Positions 24,781 to 32,985 of a stretch of DNA of 55,586 bases are shown here, piece by piece. The stretch's first letter is position 1. Every line of letters begins with the position of its first letter. This DNA is from JAEYFP01 sp964566545. Its GTDB lineage: Bacteria; Bacillota; Clostridia; Lachnospirales; Lachnospiraceae. Both the position numbers and the translations under genes were made by a program. The notes under the pieces were generated by a model. It worked only from the letters and a program-made list of their open reading frames with translations, ran no database searches and was not told the DNA's origin. The DNA lies in assembly GCA_964566545.1 (NCBI GenBank), contig CAZMIX010000010.1, positions 1-55,586 of the forward strand, written 5' to 3'.

Positions 24781-25998
24781 CTATAATGCTTTGTCCATAT
24801 AGGCACGATTCTTTTCGATTTCATTGTAATTGTAGATATAGCCTTTCGTTGTATCGGTATCTTCGTGACCCATATACACACTGATTTCCTCTAAAGGCAT
24901 GCCCTTTGCATACAAACGACTGGCAAAGGTTCTTCGGATACAATGACTGCTCTTAAACGTTATTCCGGCATCTCTGCAATACTTCTCCAACCAGTAGTTA
25001 AAGCTTCTACTCGTCATTCTTTCACCGTTAGCCTGAGTAAACAGATATTCACTGTCAGGTGAAAGCTTTTTCACCTCTTCCAGAATCTTTTTTGCCTTTT
25101 TTGATAAAGGAATGGTCCGATAGCCAGCGGAAATATCATGTTTCACGTATTCCACAACCTTGTAGCCCTTGCGGATATATACTCCGTCTACTCTTTCCTC
25201 ATCGACAATCTCCATCTTATGAATATAGACTTCACCATCAAGCATATCTTCCTTTTGCAGAACTACCAGTTCACCTATCCTTGTTCCGATTTGGAAATCC
25301 ATCAAAATCGTATAAGCCTCCATGGTTTCTTGCTGATAGAGAAAATCTTCAAGGACTTCCATTTCTTTTTCGAGATAGAGCCTGGAACCATCCTTTTTCT
25401 TCTGAATAGAGCGGAATTTTACGTCCGTATGTGCGTTAATCAGTGGATTTACCGATAGAAGCTCCTTATCCAATGCAATCTGAAAGACTGCATTTAAGAT
25501 AGTTTTCATGTTGTTGAATTCTTTTCGAGAAAACTTAAATGTGGCAATGGAATTATTCAGAAAATCATTTAGCATTTTGGTTGTTATTTTCTTAATAGGA
25601 ATCGTGACAAGCTTATTATCAGCATAATACTTACGCCAATGTTGCTCATCCCGCTTGACAGTCTTAATATCGATAGTACCTTCTACAGACTGCTTTCCTC
25701 GCTTTTCTACCCACATTTCATATAAATCGCTGATAGAATAATCACTTTTACGGTCATTGTAATAATCATAAAGCTTACTAATCAGTTCTACATACGATGG
25801 CGCGGCTAGCTGTTGTCTTTCCTCGTCTTCTTTCCTTACGGTGGTTATGAAACGTCCATCCTTCCGAGAACTAATGGAATATGGATGACGCTCTTTTACA
25901 TAGTTTTCTTTGGTCATATTTATTTTTATTGCGACTTCTGTTGCATCCAAGATACCACATTCATAAGCTTCCGGCAAGATAGATAATGCATCAAGCAT
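24781..25998 (-). CDS. Tyrosine integrase of the element
   Basis: This is a site-specific recombinase of 405 residues. The N-terminal 70 residues form an arm-binding-type domain (ATEVAIKINMTKENYVKERHPYS). A SAM-like core-binding domain follows (about 95-200), then the catalytic domain with Arg in QIGTRIGEL, the HxxR motif in SSHCIRRTF, the second His in MGHEDTDTT and the nucleophilic Tyr in KGYIYNYN. The ATG at 25998 has AGGAGG upstream and is preferred over one 15 codons earlier, which overlaps the promoter. It reads toward the tRNA-side end, with the stop about 115 bp from the core repeat, as is usual for tRNA-targeting integrases. Confidence 0.92.
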   Translation of the reverse strand: MLDALSILPEAYECGILDATEVAIKINMTKENYVKERHPYSISSRKDGRFITTVRKEDEERQQLAAPSYVELISKLYDYYNDRKSDYSISDLYEMWVEKRGKQSVEGTIDIKTVKRDEQHWRKYYADNKLVTIPIKKITTKMLNDFLNNSIATFKFSRKEFNNMKTILNAVFQIALDKELLSVNPLINAHTDVKFRSIQKKKDGSRLYLEKEMEVLEDFLYQQETMEAYTILMDFQIGTRIGELVVLQKEDMLDGEVYIHKMEIVDEERVDGVYIRKGYKVVEYVKHDISAGYRTIPLSKKAKKILEEVKKLSPDSEYLFTQANGERMTSRSFNYWLEKYCRDAGITFKSSHCIRRTFASRLYAKGMPLEEISVYMGHEDTDTTKGYIYNYNEIEKNRAYMDKAL

Positions 25999-26098
25999 AA
26001 TAATGTGACCTCCTGTTATTGTTTTCGAAACACTTTGTTTCATGTTTCATATAACAATATGACAGGTGATTTTAAAAAGGAAGCTTTTTACTACAATA

Positions 26099-26119
26099 TG
26101 CCCGCAGATCCTGCGGGCA
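26099..26119 (-). terminator. Hairpin after the second recombinase gene
   Basis: TGCCCGCAG-ATC-CTGCGGGCA is a perfect 9-bp stem with a 3-base loop, six bases past the stop of the gene at 26126. No strong U-run follows, so it may be a weak terminator or a message-stabilising hairpin. Confidence 0.6.
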
Positions 26120-26125
26120 TAAGAG

Positions 26126-27043
26126 TTAGCGTATGTAATGTTCTGCTATTATATTGATTCTATTATGACCGAGGCATCTGCTGGCAATCAGCATAGCACG
26201 CTTATCATAGCAAATACCTTTCAGGTCGCTCCTGCAATAATAGCGTTCGTTCTTTGGTATCTTTTCTAGCGGTCTAGCTAATGTATTATAAATTTGGGTA
26301 CAATAATCGCTACGATAAGAATGAACATCCATATCAGGAACATATGGCCATACTTTACCGTTTCCGGCTTCCTTCATTCGATTTACAATTGCATCAACAT
26401 TTGAAATGATAGGGGATTCACGGTATCTGCCACCTTTTGCACCACTGGTAACAGCTATGTAATAAATTCCGTTCTTAAAGACTAATTGTGTACCCCTTAA
26501 GCATTTCAATTCTTTCTTACGTAATCCGGTTGCCTTGCAGAATTCTATGAATTCCTTATTCTTTGTTTCAGAGAAATTCCTATCACGTTTTGCCGTTTTC
26601 CTGCTTCTTGTGATGCCAGACCTATGACGTACTGCCGTTTTAATAAAATCCTCTGTCGTACAGTCAAATACCTTCGCTAGTGCACATGCTTCCAATTTCT
26701 GCGAATGCGGTGCCAGTACAGACCTTTCCATAAGCCATACGTCTACATACTGCCTGCATTCGGAAAGCATCCTGCAGCCGTAGCGCTCCTTACACCATTT
26801 GACAAAGTAACAGGCATGTTTCTGATAATCCTGAAAGGTACTCCAAGTATAAATCTTATGTATTGTAATACGTTCCTGAGAACTTAACATTGCCTTAGAA
26901 TCCATTTTCCGCTTTTCTTTTAGAAGCGCACGTTCTGCCCTCTGGTCATCATGTTTTGAATGGCCGATTGCCATTTTAGATTTCAATTTCATCTCTACTT
27001 GATGAACCAATGATTGATGTTTCTGTTCTCTGTTACGAGCCAT
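26126..27043 (-). CDS. Second tyrosine-recombinase-like protein
   Basis: This is a 305-residue basic protein. The N-terminal 60 residues are charged and probably coiled. The C-terminal half carries every tyrosine-recombinase landmark in order: Arg in ATGLRKKELK, Lys in GAKGGRYRE, HxxR as DVHSYR, the second His in CLGHNRI and a Tyr in EHYIR at the very end. It is unlike the neighbouring integrase in sequence and lacks an obvious arm-binding domain. I start at the ATG at 27043, with AAAGGA upstream. A role in resolution, excision control or a separate recombination reaction is possible; none can be shown from sequence. Confidence 0.75.
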   Translation of the reverse strand: MARNREQKHQSLVHQVEMKLKSKMAIGHSKHDDQRAERALLKEKRKMDSKAMLSSQERITIHKIYTWSTFQDYQKHACYFVKWCKERYGCRMLSECRQYVDVWLMERSVLAPHSQKLEACALAKVFDCTTEDFIKTAVRHRSGITRSRKTAKRDRNFSETKNKEFIEFCKATGLRKKELKCLRGTQLVFKNGIYYIAVTSGAKGGRYRESPIISNVDAIVNRMKEAGNGKVWPYVPDMDVHSYRSDYCTQIYNTLARPLEKIPKNERYYCRSDLKGICYDKRAMLIASRCLGHNRINIIAEHYIR

Positions 27044-27103
27044 TTTTACCACGTCCTTTGATTGTATTTTATAAGTTAAAGCTGAGCACGCCCAATTTAT
27101 TTA

Positions 27104-27367
27104 AATCACAGGGCATAGTGATTATTACTCCTAAGGATACAGTCAAAGGGTATCCAGCCTGACCATTATTAACGGAGTGAGATTTTTAATGGTCTACAAT
27201 CTCTCAAACAGTGGTTTGTTCTATTAATTTCAACTATTGATATGTCTTAAGTCAAGAGAACTTCGTTCTCTCTTCTTTTCTTCTTACAGACCGCCGGTCT
27301 ACCGGCAATAAGGTTTTATCAGTTAACTGATATCACCTTACGAAAACAAAATGTAAATTTTGTTTTC
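27104..27367. other. Hairpin-rich noncoding stretch inside the element
   Basis: No gene is supported in 27044-27398. Inverted repeats follow one another: AATCAC/GTGATT (27104-27123), GGATAC/GTATCC (27135-27155), GACCATTA/TAATGGTC (27161-27194), AGAGAAC/GTTCTCT (27255-27271), GCCGG/CCGGC (27293-27306), the 16-bp palindrome TATCAGTTAACTGATA (27317-27332) and GAAAACAAAAT/ATTTTGTTTTC (27342-27367). This could be a structured RNA, a recombination or replication site, or the leader of the minus-strand recombinase. Confidence 0.6.
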
Positions 27368-27398
27368 AGTCTGTTTGTTTCATTTGTTTGTAATTTTT

Positions 27399-27815
27399 AA
27401 CATAGGTTTTTGTCCAAAAGCGTGGGAAATGATGTTTGACACAGTCGATAGTAGTTACTTAGGTCTAGAATGGGAACCTTCTCATCAATTGGAACAGTTT
27501 ATTGACCCAATTGAACAATTGAAAACATGGATTCCAAAAATAGTACATGTCCATGGCAAAGATGCTAATATCGACTGGCAGTATATCAAAAAATATGGTT
27601 CTTGGTTTGGTTCCGACTATAGCGTTCACCGTTTTCCAGGAAGGGGGGATAGTAATTGGGAAGAAATCATATCAATATTAAATCAAGGTGGTTATTGTGA
27701 GGATATTGCAATAGAAGGCTTTCATGACCCTATTTATTGTGGTGACAGAGAATTTGAGGGACAGGTATTTGCATTAAATTATCTTAAAGATTGTCGTAAA
27801 AAAGCACATAAATAA
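27399..27815 (+). pseudogene. C-terminal fragment of a sugar-phosphate isomerase/epimerase
   Basis: From about 27399 (NIGFCPKAWEMMFD) to the stop at 27815, roughly 138 residues match the C-terminal part of a TIM-barrel sugar-phosphate isomerase/epimerase (AP endonuclease 2 family). Landmarks include IVHVHGKDANID and RFPGRGDSNW, with the metal-site residues His and Glu (IAIEGFHDP). The N-terminal half, normally another 150 or more residues, is missing, and no ribosome-binding site or start fits. The right arm repeat begins directly after the stop codon. It is probably a piece of a host gene captured at the element's end. Confidence 0.75.
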
Positions 27816-27836
27816 ATGTGTGCAACCATGTGTGCA
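27816..27836. repeat. Right arm-type repeat pair (ATGTGTGCA x2)
   Basis: Two direct copies of ATGTGTGCA (27816-27824, 27828-27836), same orientation as the left pair and 58 bp from the right core. An inverted repeat CCGCATAC/GTATGCGG (27852-27888) lies between them and the core. Confidence 0.7.
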
Positions 27837-27894
27837 GATAAATAACAGAAGCCGCATACCTCCTATTTATCAGCATTTGTGTATGCGGGGATTT

Positions 27895-27918
27895 GTTCGA
27901 ATCCCGTCTCGTGCTTAA
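27895..27918. repeat. Right attachment core
   Basis: Exact 24-bp copy of the tRNA-Gly 3' end at 24643-24666, without the rest of a tRNA. It marks the far end of the integrated element. Confidence 0.93.
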
Positions 27919-27924
27919 CTATTT

Positions 27925-27965
27925 TCGCCAGAGTCCTTTATTTTATGAGACTTCTGGCGATTTTT
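27925..27965 (+). terminator. Displaced original terminator of tRNA-Gly
   Basis: TCGCCAGA-GTC pairs with GAC-TTCTGGCGA (one bulge), followed by TTTTT. It starts 7 bases beyond the right core, where the tRNA terminator would lie if the element were removed. Confidence 0.8.
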
Positions 27966-28137
27966 CGTTTTTGGAATTTTGAGTACCCATTTGTTATTGT
28001 AACATGTTGTAAGTTATAAATAAGAACGTTATAATAGTTAAAGGTACAGAAATATTCAGAAAATAGTGAAATGCGTAACGTAAAGAATTTGTGGAAAAGG
28101 TGAAATGATCAAAAGAACAGAAGGATGGGAAACACAT

Positions 28138-28749
28138 ATGGATCAGTCAAATAAGAGATTTTGGGAAAGATTTGCATTTATATATACAGGATTTATGAAA
28201 AAGAATGATAGGGCCTACGATGAACTGTGCCGTCGCATTCGAAAACATTTGACGGACGCTGATTCTGTATTGGAATTAGCCTGCGGCACAGGACAGCTCA
28301 CTTATCGTCTTGCCGGAGAGGTGAAGTTGTGGACAGCAACGGACTTTTCACCCAATATGGTAGAAGAAGCTAAGAACCAAGGAAAAGGAGCTAACATTGA
28401 ATTTAGCGTTGCAGATGCGACTGCCCTTATATATGAGGATCAGTCATTTGATGCTGTAGTGATAGCAAATGCCCTGCATATTATGCCCGAGCCTGCTAAG
28501 GCCATGTTAGAAATTTGCAGAGTGTTAAAACCGGGAGGGCTTTTATTTGCACCAACTTTCGTATATGATGGGAATTACAATAAAGTATTAATTTGGATGA
28601 TGGAAAAAGTAGGATTTCACACCTTTCATAAATGGACGGCAAGAGAACTGAAAGAGTTTGTTGCATCGCATGGGTTTACAATAGAAAGTGGTGAAGTTGT
28701 CAAAGCAAAACCGCTTGGTGAATGCATTTTAATCGGACGTAAAAAGTGA
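28138..28749 (+). CDS. Class I SAM-dependent methyltransferase
   Basis: This is a soluble methyltransferase (203 residues from this start). Motif I is VLELACGTGQLTYRL near residue 44, motif II has ATDFSPNMVEEAK, and the post-motif region has FDAVVIANALHIM. The layout resembles UbiE-like small-molecule methyltransferases; the substrate is unknown. Two starts are possible: the ATG at 28105 (AAAAGG only 4 bases upstream) or the ATG at 28138 (GGGA 7 bases upstream). I chose 28138 because the fold begins directly with the RFWERFAFIYTGFMKKND segment. It is followed by a DUF2804 gene. Confidence 0.82.
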   Translation: MDQSNKRFWERFAFIYTGFMKKNDRAYDELCRRIRKHLTDADSVLELACGTGQLTYRLAGEVKLWTATDFSPNMVEEAKNQGKGANIEFSVADATALIYEDQSFDAVVIANALHIMPEPAKAMLEICRVLKPGGLLFAPTFVYDGNYNKVLIWMMEKVGFHTFHKWTARELKEFVASHGFTIESGEVVKAKPLGECILIGRKK

Positions 28750-28782
28750 CAATAAGTAGATATAAGAAAAAGGAGGGGCATT

Positions 28783-29811
28783 ATGAGCGGGAGAAACCAT
28801 GAAATTACGACGGCACAGCGGCTTTTGGGATCTGACGGTTCGATTGCGGAAAGGGGCTGGTCCAGAAAGCAGCTTCAGGAGTACAGCAGAAAGGATATTA
28901 AGGCAGCGAAGCTTCGCATCAAGGAATGGGACTATTATCTTGTGATGGGCAAGGATTACGGAGCGGCGTTCACGATATCCGACGACGGATATATCGGGCT
29001 GCAGTCGGTCTCCCTGCTTGACTTTCGGAAAAAATGGGAGCATACCGAGACGATTCTTAATTTTTTCCCGATGGGAAAGCTGCATATGCCGTCCAACTCT
29101 TCTGAGGGGGATGTCCACTATGGGGATAAGCGTCTGAATATGGTATTTCATTTGGAAGAGGGCAAGCGGGTGCTGGACTGCCGTTTCCGTAATTTCCATG
29201 AAGGAAAGGAATTTACCTGTCATCTGGAATTGGAACAGCCGCCGATGGATTCGCTCGTCATTGCCACGCCATGGAAGGAAAAGCGGAACGCCTTTTACTA
29301 TAATCAGAAAATAAACTGCATGCGCGCGAGCGGATTCATGGAATACGATGGGGAGCGGTATGAGTTCTTTCCGGAGACCGATTTTGGCACGCTGGATTGG
29401 GGACGGGGCGTGTGGACGTATGATAATACATGGTTCTGGGGAAGCGGTAACTGCGATATGGATGGGCATGCCTTTGGCTTTAATATCGGGTATGGCTTCG
29501 GAGATACCTTTGCCGCATCGGAAAATGTCATTTTTTATGACGGAAAGGCGCATAAGCTGGATAACGTCATTTTCCATATTCCAGAGGATGACTACTTAAA
29601 GCCGTGGAAGTTTACTTCCAGTGACGGCAGGTTTGAAATGGATTTTGAGCCGGTGCTCGACAGAGCCGCAAAGCTGGATGTGCTTATCATAAGCTCAGAC
29701 CAGCATCAGGTATTCGGACGCATGTCGGGAAAAGTGGTACTCGATGACGGCACGGTGCTCACCGTAACCGATTTACTGTGCTTTGCGGAAAAAGTGCATA
29801 ACCGGTATTAA
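28783..29811 (+). CDS. DUF2804 domain protein
   Basis: This is a 342-residue protein matching the DUF2804 family along its whole length. Features visible are the short N-terminal HEITTAQRLLG, the tryptophan-rich central strand pattern (TLDWGRGVWTYDNTWFWGSG near residue 205) and GFNIGYGFGDT. The family is predicted to form beta-barrel or lipocalin-like folds and has no established reaction. AAAAAGGAGGGG precedes the ATG. No signal peptide, so it is probably cytoplasmic. Confidence 0.85.
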   Translation: MSGRNHEITTAQRLLGSDGSIAERGWSRKQLQEYSRKDIKAAKLRIKEWDYYLVMGKDYGAAFTISDDGYIGLQSVSLLDFRKKWEHTETILNFFPMGKLHMPSNSSEGDVHYGDKRLNMVFHLEEGKRVLDCRFRNFHEGKEFTCHLELEQPPMDSLVIATPWKEKRNAFYYNQKINCMRASGFMEYDGERYEFFPETDFGTLDWGRGVWTYDNTWFWGSGNCDMDGHAFGFNIGYGFGDTFAASENVIFYDGKAHKLDNVIFHIPEDDYLKPWKFTSSDGRFEMDFEPVLDRAAKLDVLIISSDQHQVFGRMSGKVVLDDGTVLTVTDLLCFAEKVHNRY

Positions 29812-29860
29812 TTGGGATATCCTATTTTATAAGAAAGACATTACTTTATAAGGACAAAAG

Positions 29861-30853
29861 ATGAGGCGTTTCATGATGAAAAAAATAAGGAATATAGTCA
29901 TCTGCATAGCTGGAATTTTGGCACTCTTTGCGGGATGCGGGGAAAATCCTGAAAGGGACTTTGCTACGGTCAAAAAGCGTTTGGCAGCCTATCCGGATCA
30001 ATTAGAGGAAATTGAAAAGACGGAAAGCTATGTCGTGGAACAGGGTTACGAACACAGCGGAGGGGAGCAGTGGGAAGTATTTTATCGCGCCGTGCAAAGC
30101 GGCGTTCCGGCGCAGATCGATATGGTGCATTTTTCTCTGGTGGGAAATATTCGTATTAATTATATCAACTATGACGGAACTGATTTTTACGTGCTCTGTG
30201 ATTCCTCTCACAACGCGTTTTTAGAAGATGACGAACAATATCAGGAAATGAACTTCCGATATCTGAAGGTATTTGAGAATATATCTGAAAATGGCAACGG
30301 ATACAGAGAAATTGTATTGACGGATGCAGGTAGCCTAACGCCGGATGACTTATTGGAGTATTCCGAAACGGGCGAAGCACCGGAAAATGCGGCGATCTAT
30401 GAATTGGCACATATTTCATTAAAAAGTGAACATGCGGCATGGTATGAGACAGAGACTCCATTCGACGAATCGGTTGTGTTGCCAGATGCCGGCAAAATTG
30501 CCAGAATAGAAGTTCTAAACGGAAATATCGGAGAGAAGATGAGTTTTACAAAAGGAGAAGAATTTCAGGAGATTCTGAGATTTTATGAAAAGCTGGATTT
30601 CCAGACAAATGAGGAGCTAGTATTTCGTGAGAACTATTTATATTCGATCCGGCTTTATGATGAAAACGGCACAATGCTGGGGGAGTTGCGACCTGATACG
30701 GCCGCGATTCAAGTCGACGGAATAACCTATGATGGCAGCATGAATCGTTCCTGCGGAAGGTTGTTGCTAAAGCTACAATTGTTATGGGATGATTCACAAC
30801 AGGAGGCGGTCGTGTTTGAACTCGGCGAGTTGTCAAATGCGAATTCACACTAA
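29861..30853 (+). CDS. Hypothetical lipoprotein
   Basis: This is a 330-residue predicted lipoprotein. A basic start (MRRFMMKKIRN) and hydrophobic core lead to the lipobox FAGC near residue 27. The mature part is acidic and mixed alpha/beta, without a recognised motif. AAGGA lies 6 bases before the ATG at 29861; ATGs at 29873 and 29876 would also give a working signal peptide. It is probably monocistronic, since a separate promoter precedes the OPT gene downstream. Confidence 0.82.
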   Translation: MRRFMMKKIRNIVICIAGILALFAGCGENPERDFATVKKRLAAYPDQLEEIEKTESYVVEQGYEHSGGEQWEVFYRAVQSGVPAQIDMVHFSLVGNIRINYINYDGTDFYVLCDSSHNAFLEDDEQYQEMNFRYLKVFENISENGNGYREIVLTDAGSLTPDDLLEYSETGEAPENAAIYELAHISLKSEHAAWYETETPFDESVVLPDAGKIARIEVLNGNIGEKMSFTKGEEFQEILRFYEKLDFQTNEELVFRENYLYSIRLYDENGTMLGELRPDTAAIQVDGITYDGSMNRSCGRLLLKLQLLWDDSQQEAVVFELGELSNANSH

Positions 30854-30928
30854 ACACCTATTTTTGTAACTTTTTCATAAAAAATGGAAATTAATTGGTT
30901 TATTTTTAGAACATTTTAATAAATATTC

Positions 30929-30957
30929 TTGACGAATGAGTATCGGAATATTAGAAT
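30929..30957 (+). promoter_or_regulatory. Promoter of the OPT transporter gene
   Basis: TTGACG (30929-30934), a 17-bp spacer and TAGAAT (30952-30957), about 50 bases before the start codon. Confidence 0.75.
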
Positions 30958-31014
30958 AATTTTATCGCTATACTTCTATAGCAGTAAAATAAAGAAAACA
31001 TGGGGGTAACTATC

Positions 31015-32907
31015 TTGGAAGAAAAAAATCACAAACCCTATATACCGGCGGATAAAATAGTGCCAGAGTTTACTATTTATTCGGTGGTTTTGGGTCTCCT
31101 GCTAGTTGTTGTATTTGGTGCGGCCAATGCATATTTAGGGCTGCGGGTCGGAATGACGGTGTCGGCGGCGATTCCTGCTGCGGTTATTTCGATGGGAATC
31201 ATTCGTGTTATATTAAAACGTGATTCCATTTTGGAAAACAACATGGTTCAAACGATCGGTTCCGCCGGCGAAGCGCTGGCAGCCGGCGCAATTTTTACGA
31301 TGCCAGCTTTGTTTATGTGGGCGGGAGAGGGGCTTGTGAGCATGCCTTCTCTGGTCGAAATTTCACTGATTGCTTTGTGCGGCGGCGTTCTTGGAACATT
31401 GTTTATGATTCCGTTGCGCACGGCTCTGATCGTAAAAGAACATGGTACATTGGCTTATCCGGAAGGACAGGCTTGCGCACAGGTTTTGATAGCCGGTGAA
31501 GAGGGTGGCAATAAAGCGTCTACCGTATTTGCCGGATTGGGCATTGCCGCCGTGTACAAGTTTATCACGGATGGTTTCAAGCTTTTTCCGAGTGAGATTG
31601 ATTGGGTGATTCCGGGCTATAAGGGTTCGGGAATCGGCGCAGATGTGCTTCCGGCCTTAGCCGGCGTCGGCTATATCTGCGGTGCGCGTGTATCCTCCTA
31701 TCTTCTTGCGGGTGGTGTGACAGCATGGTTTGTGGTAATGCCTCTGATCGCTCTTTTTGGAAGTGATCTCGTCATTTTTCCGGCCACCGTTTCGATTGCG
31801 GAGCTTTGGGAAGCAGGCGGAACATGGGGGCTTTGGAGTAATTTTGTGCGCTATGTCGGTGCAGGTGCGGTTGCGGCAGGTGGTATTATCACCTTAATTA
31901 AAACATTGCCGTTGATCATTCGCACATTTAGAGATGCCCTTGCCGGTTATGGAAAGAGCACAAAAGGCACGCTTCGCACGGAGCAGGATGTTTCCATGAA
32001 GTTCCTTCTGATCGGCATTGCGATTGTTGCGCTCGTGATGTGGCTTGTTCCCGCAATTCCGGTAAATTTCCTCGGTGCGGTGATTATTATCGTTTTCGGA
32101 TTTTTCTTTGCGACGGTTTCTTCGCGTATGGTAGGTTTGATCGGCTCCTCTAACAACCCTGTTTCGGGCATGTCGATTGCGACGCTGCTCATCTCAACGC
32201 TCCTTTTAAAGGCAACGGGCAACGACGGTGTCGGCGGCATGGTTGCAGCGATTACGATCGGTTCTATCATCTGTATTACGGCAGCGATTGCCGGTGATAC
32301 TTCACAGGATTTAAAGACCGGTTTCCTTGTCGGCGCTACGCCAAGATTACAGCAGATCGGCCAGTTGATAGGAGCCATTGTTTCCGCATTGACGATCGGT
32401 GGTGTTCTCTACCTGCTGAATATGGCTTGGGGTTATGGCTCACCTGAACTTCCGGCTCCTCAGGCGACTTTGATGAAGATGGTAGTAGAGGGTGTTATGG
32501 GCGGAAATCTGCCTTGGGCGCTTGTGTTTACGGGCGTTGGAATTGCGATTGTAATCGAAATTCTTGGAATTCCGGTGCTTCCGTTTGCGATTGGTTTGTA
32601 TCTGCCGATTCATCTTTCCACACCGATTATGGCCGGAGGGCTGATCCGCTGGTTCCTTGAGAAGCGTAAGGCTGCTTCCGAAAAGGAAAGAGAGGATATG
32701 GTACAGTCAGGTGTGCTTTACAGTTCCGGATTGATTGCGGGAGAAGGTTTAGTCGGTATCGTGCTTGCACTGTTTGCGGCATTTGGTGTCAATGTGGCGC
32801 TGCCGGAAAGTCTCCGGTTAGGCAACTTTGCAGGCTTGATTGCTTTCATTCTATTGCTTTTGACCATTTTGAAATTCACTGTTTGGAATAAGAAGCTGAA
32901 AGGTTAG
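31015..32907 (+). CDS. OPT family oligopeptide transporter
   Basis: This is a large polytopic membrane protein (630 aa, about 14-16 hydrophobic segments) of the oligopeptide transporter superfamily, which imports peptides with protons. Family landmarks are GAANAYLGLRVGMTVSAAIPAAV near residue 35, the ENNMVQTIGSAGEALAAG stretch, YPEGQACAQVL and GDTSQDLKTGFLVGATP. I choose the TTG at 31015 because GGGGGT lies about 8 bases upstream and the protein then starts EEKNHKPYIPADK, as in relatives. The in-frame ATG at 31000 has no such site. PepD downstream would degrade imported dipeptides. Confidence 0.92.
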   Translation: MEEKNHKPYIPADKIVPEFTIYSVVLGLLLVVVFGAANAYLGLRVGMTVSAAIPAAVISMGIIRVILKRDSILENNMVQTIGSAGEALAAGAIFTMPALFMWAGEGLVSMPSLVEISLIALCGGVLGTLFMIPLRTALIVKEHGTLAYPEGQACAQVLIAGEEGGNKASTVFAGLGIAAVYKFITDGFKLFPSEIDWVIPGYKGSGIGADVLPALAGVGYICGARVSSYLLAGGVTAWFVVMPLIALFGSDLVIFPATVSIAELWEAGGTWGLWSNFVRYVGAGAVAAGGIITLIKTLPLIIRTFRDALAGYGKSTKGTLRTEQDVSMKFLLIGIAIVALVMWLVPAIPVNFLGAVIIIVFGFFFATVSSRMVGLIGSSNNPVSGMSIATLLISTLLLKATGNDGVGGMVAAITIGSIICITAAIAGDTSQDLKTGFLVGATPRLQQIGQLIGAIVSALTIGGVLYLLNMAWGYGSPELPAPQATLMKMVVEGVMGGNLPWALVFTGVGIAIVIEILGIPVLPFAIGLYLPIHLSTPIMAGGLIRWFLEKRKAASEKEREDMVQSGVLYSSGLIAGEGLVGIVLALFAAFGVNVALPESLRLGNFAGLIAFILLLLTILKFTVWNKKLKG

Positions 32908-32928
32908 CGAAAACCGAACGAACAAAAG

Positions 32929-32965
32929 CCGGGCTGTATATTCGAAAGGGTGTACAGCCCGGTTT
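32929..32965 (+). terminator. Hairpin after the OPT gene
   Basis: CCGGGCTGTA (32929-32938) and TACAGCCCGG (32953-32962) form a perfect 10-bp stem, followed by TTTAAA. The U-run is weak, so it may terminate only part of the transcripts before the PqqD-like gene. Confidence 0.65.
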
Positions 32966-32985
32966 AAATGAAAAAGGAGAGATTG

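Larger units (their letters stand above)
24643..27918. mobile_element. Small tRNA-Gly-integrated element (about 3.25 kb)
   Basis: A 24-bp sequence made of the tRNA T-arm and 3' end (24643-24666) is repeated exactly at 27895-27918. Between the copies lie an integrase next to the tRNA-side end, a second tyrosine recombinase, hairpin-rich noncoding DNA and a gene fragment. There are no phage structural, conjugation or replication genes. Paired ATGTGTGCA repeats sit about 60 bp inside each end. It is either a minimal integrative element mobilised by others or the remains of a larger one after internal deletion. Confidence 0.88.

Noticed and set aside
27255..27367. CRISPR-like repeat array in the element
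   Set aside because: The repeats are unrelated hairpins of different sequence with no regular spacers, and no cas gene is present in the window.
24643..27918. Prophage at tRNA-Gly
   Set aside because: No structural, lysis, packaging or repressor genes; only recombinases and noncoding DNA lie between the attachment repeats.
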